A stretch of 64,000 nucleotides of DNA from assembly GCA_900540475.1 (NCBI GenBank), contig UQGG01000025.1, positions 33,372 through 97,371 of the forward strand. Reading direction: 5' to 3'. The notes beneath the pieces were generated by a model. The model saw only the letters and a program-made list of their open reading frames with translations. It was not told where the DNA came from and searched no databases. This stretch comes from an uncultured Robinsoniella sp. (GTDB taxonomy: Bacteria > Bacillota > Clostridia > Lachnospirales > Lachnospiraceae). Shown in pieces: positions 36,707-44,006 of this stretch. Numbering within the stretch: position 1 is the stretch's first letter; each line of letters begins with the position of its first letter. Made by a program: the position numbers and the translations under genes.

Positions 36707-37951
36707 ATGAGCAGTTTTGAAGTTAAATTTAGTTCCTTGCTCGTGGAACAGAAAAATTTAAATGCTGTGGCACTGCAGTTAACCAGTATATCAATGCAGA
36801 TAACAGAAATTACAGCAAGGTTATCCGTAAAATCGTCTTCTATATCAGGAGTCAAAAAAAACCTTCGTTCTATTTCAAGTACGACCAGTGAGAAAAGCAG
36901 GAATCTGAAAGGAATGTCCAGTGCAGTATCGGATATTGCAGTGGCATACAGGTCTGCAGAACAGCAGATTACAGGATATGGTGGAAGTATGGCAAATATT
37001 TTGCTGGCTAAAAACATTTCTTCTCTGCTTCAATATTTTGCAGACGGTAATGGGGTGATCAGTAATGTATTTGAAACGTTAGGATCAAATGGCCTCTTTC
37101 AGCTGGGAGATAATAATAGTGTATTCAGTTTATTTGGTAAGGACGGTACGTTGATCACGTCTGTTGACTGGAATAAGTGGGATGTTGGTAATTTATCTGC
37201 ATCGGGTGCTTTATTATCTATTTTGGGTAAAGCGGAATGGGGAGGTATTTCTGTAGAAAACGTTTTGTCTATACTGAAAGGTGAAGCTAAGGGTAATGCG
37301 TTTGCAGACTTTAGTTTAAAAAATGGTAATATCGGTGCCGGAGTAAATGGAAATGCTTCATTTAGTGTATTGGAAGATCAGTTAAGTGGAAGTATTGGTG
37401 ATTATATCAAAGCAGCTGGGATTCTTTCCGCGTTGACGGGAGCAGCTGAAGGAAGAGCAGGGTGTCAGCTGTTAAGAGATGGAAAACTGGATCCGGGAAT
37501 ATATGCCTTTGCAAAGGGAACGGCTCATGGCTTAAAGGCTGAAGGAAATACAATTCTGGGGACAGAAAAAAATAATATTCACGGTTCTGCGGAAGGAAGT
37601 ATAGGCTATGCAGACGGTAAAGCTGGAATCGGTGCAGGATATCTTGGTACTGACGCAGATGGAAAGGATGTATATGGAGCTGTTGCAGAGGTTGGTGGGG
37701 AGGCCTACGTATTTCACGGAGAAGTAGAAAGCGGTCTGGAGATATTTGGAATAGAAGTAGATATGACACTTTCCGGTGGATTATTTGGGGCAGAAGCAGG
37801 TGCGGGGGCATCTTTCACCAACCAGGGCATAGATATCGGTGCTGGCTTAGGACTAGTAGGAGGAGTTGGTTTAGATTTATCTGTTGACTGGACTGATTTT
37901 GAATTGCCTGAATTTAATTTAGGAGAGTTACATATTTTTCCATGGAATTAA
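36707..37951 (+). CDS. Candidate T7SS effector 1 (helical N-terminus, Gly-rich C-terminus)
   Basis: A 414-residue protein without signal peptide. The first ~90 residues are helical and Ser-rich and end with AYRSAEQQI, a YxxxE export motif, resembling LXG-type targeting domains. The C-terminal half (about 205-414) has repeating Gly-rich beta-like stretches (GAGVNGNASF, GSAEGSIGYADGKAGIGAGY, GLFGAEAGAGASF, GAGLGLVGGVGLDLSVDW). No known toxin motif recognised. It is followed by a DUF4176 protein and a small membrane protein, as in polymorphic-toxin T7SS modules. Role as toxin or adhesin is inferred. Confidence 0.7.
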   Translation: MSSFEVKFSSLLVEQKNLNAVALQLTSISMQITEITARLSVKSSSISGVKKNLRSISSTTSEKSRNLKGMSSAVSDIAVAYRSAEQQITGYGGSMANILLAKNISSLLQYFADGNGVISNVFETLGSNGLFQLGDNNSVFSLFGKDGTLITSVDWNKWDVGNLSASGALLSILGKAEWGGISVENVLSILKGEAKGNAFADFSLKNGNIGAGVNGNASFSVLEDQLSGSIGDYIKAAGILSALTGAAEGRAGCQLLRDGKLDPGIYAFAKGTAHGLKAEGNTILGTEKNNIHGSAEGSIGYADGKAGIGAGYLGTDADGKDVYGAVAEVGGEAYVFHGEVESGLEIFGIEVDMTLSGGLFGAEAGAGASFTNQGIDIGAGLGLVGGVGLDLSVDWTDFELPEFNLGELHIFPWN

Positions 37952-37978
37952 AATATAAAAACTTGAGGAGATAATCAG

Positions 37979-38317
37979 ATGAAAAATTTTTTACCAATTG
38001 GTTCCGTTGTACTATTAAAAGATGCATCAAAAAGGCTTATGATTTGTGGACGTATTCAAACGCGGACAGATGAAGGGAATCGTAATTTATATGATTATTG
38101 TGGTTGCCTCTATCCGGAAGGTATATTGGATCCGGATAGAACATTTTTATTCAATAATGACGATATTGATAAGGTTTTCTATATAGGAATGCAGGATGAA
38201 GAGGAGTTTAAATTTCGTGCTTATATTCTGGAAAAGATTAAGGATAACCCTTTAGGTGAAAAAATAGCTGATACAAAAGAAAGTGTTATGGATCCGGAAA
38301 TATTTGAAAAGGAATAA
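37979..38317 (+). CDS. DUF4176 family protein, copy 1
   Basis: A 112-residue soluble protein with the DUF4176 pattern: LPIGSVVLLKDASKRLMICGR, then a YDYCGCLYPEG strand and FLFNNDDIDKVFYIGMQDEEE. DUF4176 proteins recur next to effector genes in Firmicutes T7SS loci and are thought to help effector handling; the precise role here is unknown. AGGAG precedes the ATG at 37979. A second copy lies behind effector 2. Confidence 0.88.
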   Translation: MKNFLPIGSVVLLKDASKRLMICGRIQTRTDEGNRNLYDYCGCLYPEGILDPDRTFLFNNDDIDKVFYIGMQDEEEFKFRAYILEKIKDNPLGEKIADTKESVMDPEIFEKE

Positions 38318-38325
38318 AGGTAAGT

Positions 38326-38727
38326 ATGCTCAGTTTAATTTTTTTAGTTATAGGAATGGTTTTTTGTGGAATTGGCCTGATCTGTTTTGTTATAAAACTG
38401 AGGTGGAATTTGTATAAGGGAAAGGCGACAGCAAAGGTAGTTGATATAGAAAAACGCCGTAACTATGGAAGCGGAACTTCCTCTATATTATTATATCCTG
38501 TATATGAATTTAATTATAATGGTAAGATTTTTCATAGGAGAAGCGTGATTGGTGTCTCTAAGACCAAAAAGCAGATTGGTGATATGGTTTCTGTAGTTTT
38601 TAAACCAGCTAATCCAGAAAAATTTTATATAACTTATAAAAATGAAGGGCTTAATCTTTTCATTGGAATATTTGGAATAATGGGGCTGATTCAGGTTGGT
38701 CTTGGAGTGTTATTGTATTTAAAGTAA
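38326..38727 (+). CDS. DUF3592-like membrane protein, candidate immunity protein 1
   Basis: A 133-residue protein: TM at 3-25 (IFLVIGMVFCGIGLICFVI), a central soluble beta domain (KATAKVVDIEKRR, ILLYPVYEFNYNGKIF, GDMVSVVFKPANPEKFYI) and a C-terminal TM at about 112-131. This is the DUF3592 layout. Only eight bases separate it from the DUF4176 gene. A membrane protein directly behind an effector gene fits an immunity role, but that is inference. Confidence 0.75.
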   Translation: MLSLIFLVIGMVFCGIGLICFVIKLRWNLYKGKATAKVVDIEKRRNYGSGTSSILLYPVYEFNYNGKIFHRRSVIGVSKTKKQIGDMVSVVFKPANPEKFYITYKNEGLNLFIGIFGIMGLIQVGLGVLLYLK

Positions 38728-38829
38728 TTGTAGTTTTTAAATATGCAGTTTATAAATTCAGTAAATGTGACAGCATTTGCTGAATTTTGCGTACATTTTA
38801 TATGGACTGCGTGGAGACGGAGGTATTCT

Positions 38830-39813
38830 ATGGCTGAGTTTGAAGTTAATACTATGAAATTAAAAATGCAGATCTCTTCATTTCAGAAAATTGATAGAGA
38901 GTTAAATGATATAAAAGCAGGAATTTCTGAAGTAAAAGGAAAATTATATTTGAAGAGTTTATATTCCTATGATATCAAACGTACCTTAAAACAAATAAGT
39001 GATGAGGCGCAGTGTGCACGTAATCAGTTAAAGACACTGGGAGATTGTTTGTCAGAAATAGTCTCACTGTATGATCAGACAGAACGGGCAATATCCGGAA
39101 CCAAAAATAATTTTAAAGAGATACCGGATGCGACTCCTGCTTCCAATATAAGCATGGAGTCGCAGGAAGGCGATAAATCAGATTTTTGGGAGAATTTTAA
39201 GTCAAATATTGGATCAGATATTGCAGGTTCCTTTTTGAAAAGCAGTGGAGCATTTTTGGGCAGGTTTGCTGGAGAAATTAATATTTTAACTTCGGTTGCC
39301 CGAAGTTCTGGTGAGAATGCATTCGTAATTATAAATCCAAATGTGGCAGAAACGACAGCAGCTATGGTTAAAGGCGGAAATGCATTGAAGGCTGGTGCGA
39401 AATACGGTTTGCCAATTATAGGTGCTGTTATAGATTTTGCAACTATGAAATTCAGCGGGGAGAGTACCCAGGATGCTTTTGTTAAGACGGGGGCTCACGT
39501 AGGAATTGGACTTGCCGGTGGAGCAGCTGGTGCGAAAATAGGGGCGGTTGTAGGCTCAGTAATTCCGGGAGCCGGTACAGTGGTTGGGGCAGCAATAGGA
39601 TTTGTTGCCGGAGCGGCAATTACAACTGTTGGCAATATGGTGTTTGATTATGTATATGATAACTGGGATGATGTAGTATCCGGTGTTCAGAAAGCCACAG
39701 ATTATGTAGCAGATAAGGTTAATGATGTTGTGTCGGGAATAGGGGATGCCTTTAGTGATATTGGTAATGCAATATGCAGTCCATTCCAGTCTCTTGGCGC
39801 ATTATTTGGATAA
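38830..39813 (+). CDS. Candidate T7SS effector 2 with glycine-zipper hydrophobic C-terminus
   Basis: A 327-residue protein. The helical N-terminus (about 1-95) has the same FEV start as effector 1 and ends LYDQTERAI, a YxxxE motif. At about 226-268 lies a glycine-zipper/hydrophobic tract (GLAGGAAGAKIGAVVGSVIP, then GAGTVVGAAIGFVAGAA), followed by an amphipathic tail. Glycine zippers occur in pore-forming T7SS toxins such as TelE of Streptococcus gallolyticus. ATG at 38830 follows GGAGACGGAGG; an earlier in-frame ATG at 38743 lacks an SD. Toxicity not shown. Confidence 0.72.
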   Translation: MAEFEVNTMKLKMQISSFQKIDRELNDIKAGISEVKGKLYLKSLYSYDIKRTLKQISDEAQCARNQLKTLGDCLSEIVSLYDQTERAISGTKNNFKEIPDATPASNISMESQEGDKSDFWENFKSNIGSDIAGSFLKSSGAFLGRFAGEINILTSVARSSGENAFVIINPNVAETTAAMVKGGNALKAGAKYGLPIIGAVIDFATMKFSGESTQDAFVKTGAHVGIGLAGGAAGAKIGAVVGSVIPGAGTVVGAAIGFVAGAAITTVGNMVFDYVYDNWDDVVSGVQKATDYVADKVNDVVSGIGDAFSDIGNAICSPFQSLGALFG

Positions 39814-39837
39814 TTTGATTAGGAAAGGAAGAAAAAC

Positions 39838-40167
39838 ATGATGGAAAAAATATTGCCTATAGGAAGCGTAGTGATACTAAAACAAGGAAAGCAGAAATTA
39901 ATGATTATAAATCGAGTTCCATTGTATAACAATGAAGGGACAATCGGCTATTTTGATTATGCGGCATGTGTATATCCGGTAGGACAGACAGATCAGCAGA
40001 TGTATTTTTTTAATGAAGAAGACATTGAAGAAGTATGTTTTGAAGGGTATCGGGATGAATCGGAAGAAGCTTATTGTAAGGTTTACATGGAAAATATCCA
40101 ACAGGTAAGATATCCGAAATTGCATTTAAAGTTTGAAGAAGAGCCTGGCACCCCGGAGAGTATTTGA
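39838..40167 (+). CDS. DUF4176 family protein, copy 2
   Basis: A 109-residue protein with the same pattern as the copy at 37979 (LPIGSVVILKQGKQKLMIINR; YFDYAACVYPVG; FFNEEDIEEVCFEGYRDESEE). The two are clearly diverged, consistent with each serving its own effector. Two consecutive ATGs (39838 and 39841) follow AGGAAAGGAAG. A MITE-like element begins 47 bases after its stop. Confidence 0.88.
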   Translation: MMEKILPIGSVVILKQGKQKLMIINRVPLYNNEGTIGYFDYAACVYPVGQTDQQMYFFNEEDIEEVCFEGYRDESEEAYCKVYMENIQQVRYPKLHLKFEEEPGTPESI

Positions 40168-40214
40168 TCATTCATTTCACCCATCTGTATGTTGCAAACC
40201 GGCAGATTACCGCT

Positions 40215-40380
40215 CTAGAGCGTGTTTGAAAATTCATTCCCGCCATCTGCACGCCCCACTTTGCGGCATATTTGCCCCGAATTAAGGTTACATAGCCCGC
40301 TATGCGCCCTTCATTCGGGACAAATCTCCCACAAACTGTGACGTACAGCTGTCAGAAAGCAATTTTAAAACACGCTCTAG
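40215..40380. mobile_element. MITE-like palindromic element A, complete 166-bp copy
   Basis: Terminal inverted repeats of 20 bases with one mismatch: left CTAGAGCGTGTTTGAAAATT and right the complement of CTAGAGCGTGTTTTAAAATT. Inside is a nested hairpin (CCCGAAT/ATTCGGG, AAGG/CCTT, CATAGC/GCTATG). No ORF. CTAG at both ends fits a duplicated YTAR-type target of IS5-group transposases. Solo ends of the same element occur at 50246, 61481 and 62363. It separates effector module 2 from its putative immunity gene. Confidence 0.85.
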
Positions 40381-40423
40381 CATAAATAAGGACTGTCAGG
40401 AATATGTGAAAGGGAAGTACATA

Positions 40424-40939
40424 ATGAGAGCAAAAAATAGTTATTTAAAGAATTTTTTAATATCAGCTTTTTTGTTTGGTATATCTTTTAGTGTGGTATG
40501 TGCACTTATATATGGAGATATCCTTAAAGCCTTCGTATTAGGTATAAGTGCAGGAATTTTATTCGGCATACTGATGACGCTGTTTGTAATGTATATTTCT
40601 AAAAAGATGAATATATTTCGGGATAAGTTAGCAGAGGAGCATGATATCCTTTTTGAGGGCGGTGCAAATTACTGGGAGGGAAAAAACAGCTTAGGGGGAT
40701 GGTTGTTTCTTACCGAAAGCAATCTGTATTTTGTGGCACATAAATATAATAAAACCACGAAAGAAATTATAATTCCCTACGCAGATATAAGAATGGTTTC
40801 TAAATCCCATAAAATGAAATCAATAGAAATCTTATGTATAGATGGGCGGTTGGAAGCATTTGTAGTGAATGAAAGAAAAAAATGGATCAGTAAACTTAAT
40901 GAGCAGATAAATGGTGAAGGAAATCTTAAAAAATTGTAA
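40424..40939 (+). CDS. Two-TM protein with GRAM/PH-like cytoplasmic domain, candidate immunity protein 2
   Basis: About 171 residues: two adjacent TM helices at about 10-30 and 33-55, then a soluble domain (GGWLFLTESNLYFVAHKYNK; IIIPYADIRMVSKSHKMKSIEILCIDGR) with the strand pattern of GRAM/PH-like domains that face the cytoplasmic membrane surface. ATG at 40424 is preceded by AAGGGAAG; GTG at 40406 is an alternative. Membrane topology beside a glycine-zipper effector suits an immunity protein to a pore; unproven. MITE A lies just upstream and may carry or cut its promoter. Confidence 0.7.
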   Translation: MRAKNSYLKNFLISAFLFGISFSVVCALIYGDILKAFVLGISAGILFGILMTLFVMYISKKMNIFRDKLAEEHDILFEGGANYWEGKNSLGGWLFLTESNLYFVAHKYNKTTKEIIIPYADIRMVSKSHKMKSIEILCIDGRLEAFVVNERKKWISKLNEQINGEGNLKKL

Positions 40940-40951
40940 TGGAGATATCGT

Positions 40952-41719
40952 ATGAAAATATTATCAGCATACCATTCTGACATTGGCATTTCTAAAAAAG
41001 TGAATCAGGACAGCCTTCTTATCAAAGAGGCAGATACGCCCCTTGGAAAAGTACTGTTTGCTGTGTTATGTGACGGCATGGGGGGCTTAAAAAAGGGGGA
41101 AGTGGCAAGTGCTTCGGCGGTTGAGGGATGTGCCAGATGGTTCACCGAGACATTCCCTCATTTGCTAAACCTTTTTTCAGTCCAAAGTACCGTAGAGAGC
41201 ATGAAGGAACTTTTTGAAGAAATAAATGAAAGAATATATTGTTATGGAAGCCGGAATGACATTGAACTGGGAACTACCTTAACCGCATTTTTGCTGGTTG
41301 GGGAGGAGGTTTTTATTATCGGTCATATTGGTGACAGCAGGGTATACCGGATTAAACACCGGGTTTCTCAGCTGACGGAAGACCATACCTTTGTGGAGCG
41401 GGAAGTAAAAAATGGCAGGCTGACGAGACAGGAGGCGGAAAAGGACCACAGACGCAATATTTTGCTTCAATGTCTGGGGGCAGGAGGCAAAATCAATCCC
41501 CAGTTCCTGTCAGGAAAGCCGGAACGCAACTGTACCTATATGCTGTGTTCAGATGGATTCCGCCACGAGATTTCAGAAGATGAGATACATAGCTTTCTCT
41601 ATCCCGGTATGCTGAAGAATGAGGAGACTATCAGGGAAACAGCAGTTGAGTTAGTGGAACTTAATAAAAAGCGTATGGAAAAGGATAATATATCTACAAT
41701 TATTATTTGTATTAAATAG
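40952..41719 (+). CDS. PP2C-family Ser/Thr protein phosphatase
   Basis: A 255-residue PP2C/Stp-like enzyme. Metal and catalytic motifs are present: SDIGISKKVNQDS, AVLCDGMGGLKKGEVAS, GHIGDSRVYRI, TEDHTFVERE, MLCSDGF and the terminal KDNISTIII. No TM, so cytoplasmic. It precedes the kinase gene and should reverse its phosphorylations, including any on FHA-binding motifs in this locus. The stop codon TAG (41717-41719) is the first triplet of a small palindromic repeat. Confidence 0.94.
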   Translation: MKILSAYHSDIGISKKVNQDSLLIKEADTPLGKVLFAVLCDGMGGLKKGEVASASAVEGCARWFTETFPHLLNLFSVQSTVESMKELFEEINERIYCYGSRNDIELGTTLTAFLLVGEEVFIIGHIGDSRVYRIKHRVSQLTEDHTFVEREVKNGRLTRQEAEKDHRRNILLQCLGAGGKINPQFLSGKPERNCTYMLCSDGFRHEISEDEIHSFLYPGMLKNEETIRETAVELVELNKKRMEKDNISTIIICIK

Positions 41720-41803
41720 TAATCCATAAAGATTAAATTCATGAACTGCCAGTAGTCCATAAAGTATAAATTTATGGTACTGCGCAGGATATTTGGACTA
41801 CTA
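41717..41803. repeat. Small palindromic repeat with internal 33-bp direct repeats between phosphatase and kinase genes
   Basis: Ends TAGTAATCC (41717-41725) and GGACTACTA (41795-41803) are inverted repeats with one mismatch. Inside, AGTAATCCATAAAG (41718) and AGTAGTCCATAAAG (41751) begin two imperfect direct repeats with a 33-base period. The left end supplies the phosphatase stop codon, the same arrangement as the MITEs. Could be a miniature element or a regulatory region of the kinase gene. Confidence 0.5.
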
Positions 41804-41838
41804 GATAACAAAAGAGAAATAGGGAGATGAAAAATTAA

Positions 41839-43548
41839 ATGGCAGCGATAGGTACAATTATTGACGGTAAGTATGAAATACTGAAGAAGATTGGTCAGGG
41901 AGGAATGTCTAAGGTATACCTTGCAATGGATCAGAGACTGAATAAACAGTGGGCAATAAAGGAAATCCAGAGTCATGCCCAGGACAGGGATAATGCAGTC
42001 AAGATTCGAAGCTTAATCAAAGAGGCGAATTTAATGAAACAGCTGGATCATCCAACGCTGCCCAGAATCGTAGATATTATAGAGAGTGAAGAAGTGATCT
42101 ATGTCATTATGGACTATATCGAAGGTGAGCCCCTTAGCAGAATTCTGAGGGAGACCGGAGCACAGCCCCAGGAGCAGGTAATCAAATGGGCAAAGCAGCT
42201 TTGCGAAGTTCTGGATTATCTGCATACGAGAAATCCTTCGGTGGTGTATCGGGATATGAAGCCATCAAATGTTATGTTGAAACCCGATGGAAATGTAAAG
42301 CTCATTGATTTTGGTATCGCACGGGAGTACAAGGAAAACAGCCAGGAGGATACAACGAGCCTGGGAACGAAAGGCTATGCCGCACCGGAACAATTTGGTG
42401 GAATGGGACAGACAGACGCAAGAACGGACATCTATTGTCTGGGGGCTACGATTTATCACCTGGTAACTGGAAAAAGTCCATCGGAACCACCCTATGAACT
42501 GGTACCTATTCGGCAGTGGAATCCGGCGCTTTCGGGAGGGCTGGAAAATATTATTTTAAAATGTACCCAGCCAAATCCTGCTGACCGGTATCAGTCTTGT
42601 GTACAGCTCTTATATGACCTGAACCATTATGAGGCAGTGGATGGAGAGTACCGGAAGGAGCAAAAGAAGAAGCTGAATTTGTTCCTTACCCTGATTGCGG
42701 TGTCGCTGCTGTTTATGGCTGGAGGTGCGGGCGCACAGATCATGAAGGCGGTGGAAAATAATAATAATTACGATTTTATTTACAGGATGGCTGTGAAACA
42801 GACGGGGAATGGAGAAAAGGCAAAACTCCTGGTGGATGCCATTCAGATTAAGCCGGATTCACTGGAAGCTTATAAAAGTTTACTGGATACCTACAAGGAG
42901 GACGCAGATTTTAGCATAGAAGAAGAAATACAGTTTAAAAAATGCATAGAAGAGAATCTGGGACTTCTGCAGCAGGAAGCAGGATATGGGGAACTGGCTT
43001 TTGAGATAGGAAAGCTGTATTGGTATTATTACGACTATGGAAAAGATCAATCTGAGGATAATCAGGTTACCAGAATGAAAAGCGCTGTTAAATGGTTTGA
43101 AGACGTACTGAACTATACGGCAGATAACTATGAAAACCGCCATATGGCAAATATATACTGTGATATAGGAAAGTTTAACCGGGATATCACGTTAAATGTT
43201 GAAGAGGCATCCGATAAGGGGCTGTATGCACCTTACTGGAGGAATCTCACCGGATTGATGGATCAGGTGTCCGAAGATCCGGGAGAACAGGAAATCGTAT
43301 CCCTGGAACTGTACCGCCTTGTAATCAATGCCATAGAGACTTATGCAAGAAAATTTAAAGGCGACGGTATTACACAAAATGAGATGGAAATTGTCCTGGC
43401 ACAAGTAAAATCCGGAACAGGAGATCTTGAGACAACAACTGATAAAACGGCTGCGATCAAAGAGTATATTCTGGGAAGAACAGACAGCGCAGGAGAGGCT
43501 GTCTCCAATGCATACCGGGCACAGAAAGGGACGGAGAACGGGAGGTAG
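41839..43548 (+). CDS. Ser/Thr protein kinase with TM and extracellular helical domain (EssB-like architecture)
   Basis: A 569-residue protein. The kinase domain (about 10-265) has the Gly loop KIGQGGMSKVYL, Lys in WAIKEIQ, catalytic YRDMKPSNVM (about 137), metal motif KLIDFGIA (about 157) and GTKGYAAPEQF, so it looks active. A TM lies at about 281-301 (LFLTLIAVSLLFMAGGAGAQ). The extracellular part of ~265 residues is helical and TPR-like, without PASTA repeats. EssB/YukC of Firmicutes T7SS has the same order (pseudokinase, TM, helical exterior), and no other EssB is present here. It may be both signalling kinase and structural subunit; the latter is inference. Confidence 0.9.
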   Translation: MAAIGTIIDGKYEILKKIGQGGMSKVYLAMDQRLNKQWAIKEIQSHAQDRDNAVKIRSLIKEANLMKQLDHPTLPRIVDIIESEEVIYVIMDYIEGEPLSRILRETGAQPQEQVIKWAKQLCEVLDYLHTRNPSVVYRDMKPSNVMLKPDGNVKLIDFGIAREYKENSQEDTTSLGTKGYAAPEQFGGMGQTDARTDIYCLGATIYHLVTGKSPSEPPYELVPIRQWNPALSGGLENIILKCTQPNPADRYQSCVQLLYDLNHYEAVDGEYRKEQKKKLNLFLTLIAVSLLFMAGGAGAQIMKAVENNNNYDFIYRMAVKQTGNGEKAKLLVDAIQIKPDSLEAYKSLLDTYKEDADFSIEEEIQFKKCIEENLGLLQQEAGYGELAFEIGKLYWYYYDYGKDQSEDNQVTRMKSAVKWFEDVLNYTADNYENRHMANIYCDIGKFNRDITLNVEEASDKGLYAPYWRNLTGLMDQVSEDPGEQEIVSLELYRLVINAIETYARKFKGDGITQNEMEIVLAQVKSGTGDLETTTDKTAAIKEYILGRTDSAGEAVSNAYRAQKGTENGR

Positions 43549-43550
43549 TT

Positions 43551-44006
43551 ATGGAACAGGCAGAAGTTTATCAGGTGATATCGCTGGTGTGCTTTGGATT
43601 CGGAGGACTTTTTCTCATAAGTGCGGCAGTTGTATTTTTCCATTTGAGAATTATTGAAGTGATAGGAGAATTAACGGGAAGAACGGCTAAAAAACATATT
43701 GAAGCTTATCGAAAGGGTATCGCAGAGGTGAGTCCGGTATTGGGAATCCAGGAAGAAGAAACGACGGATTTAACGCATATGCCAGAAAATCCGGGGGAAA
43801 AGAATAAAAACAGAACGGGAGAGACTGTCCTGCTGATTAATTCAATGAATGATGCAGATGAAGAAACATCAGCTTTATGGAGGGATGAAGAAAAAGCAGA
43901 TGACGCGACAGCTGTAATGGAGAAAAATTTTCAAATCGTGCGGGATGAGATAAGCAGATCTTCAGAAGGAGGAGCAGGCATTTTTGAAGAGGAGGTGAGG
44001 TCATGA
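43551..44006 (+). CDS. Single-pass membrane protein with Thr motifs, T7SS locus
   Basis: A 151-residue protein: short N-terminus, TM at about 8-30 (ISLVCFGFGGLFLISAAVVFF), then a polar, largely disordered cytoplasmic tail with EETTDLTHM, TGETVLLINS and EETSALWRDE. The TVLL element resembles STTLL in the protease-FHA protein and the TTVL type motifs often found in FHA-linked proteins of Clostridia, so these Thr could be kinase targets. It starts two bases after the kinase stop and overlaps the next gene by four bases. No family recognised. Confidence 0.72.
   Translation: MEQAEVYQVISLVCFGFGGLFLISAAVVFFHLRIIEVIGELTGRTAKKHIEAYRKGIAEVSPVLGIQEEETTDLTHMPENPGEKNKNRTGETVLLINSMNDADEETSALWRDEEKADDATAVMEKNFQIVRDEISRSSEGGAGIFEEEVRS

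Noticed and set aside
38743..38829. N-terminal extension of effector 2
   Set aside because: No SD at 38743; ATG 38830 follows GGAGACGGAGG and gives a start aligned with effector 1 (FEV motif).
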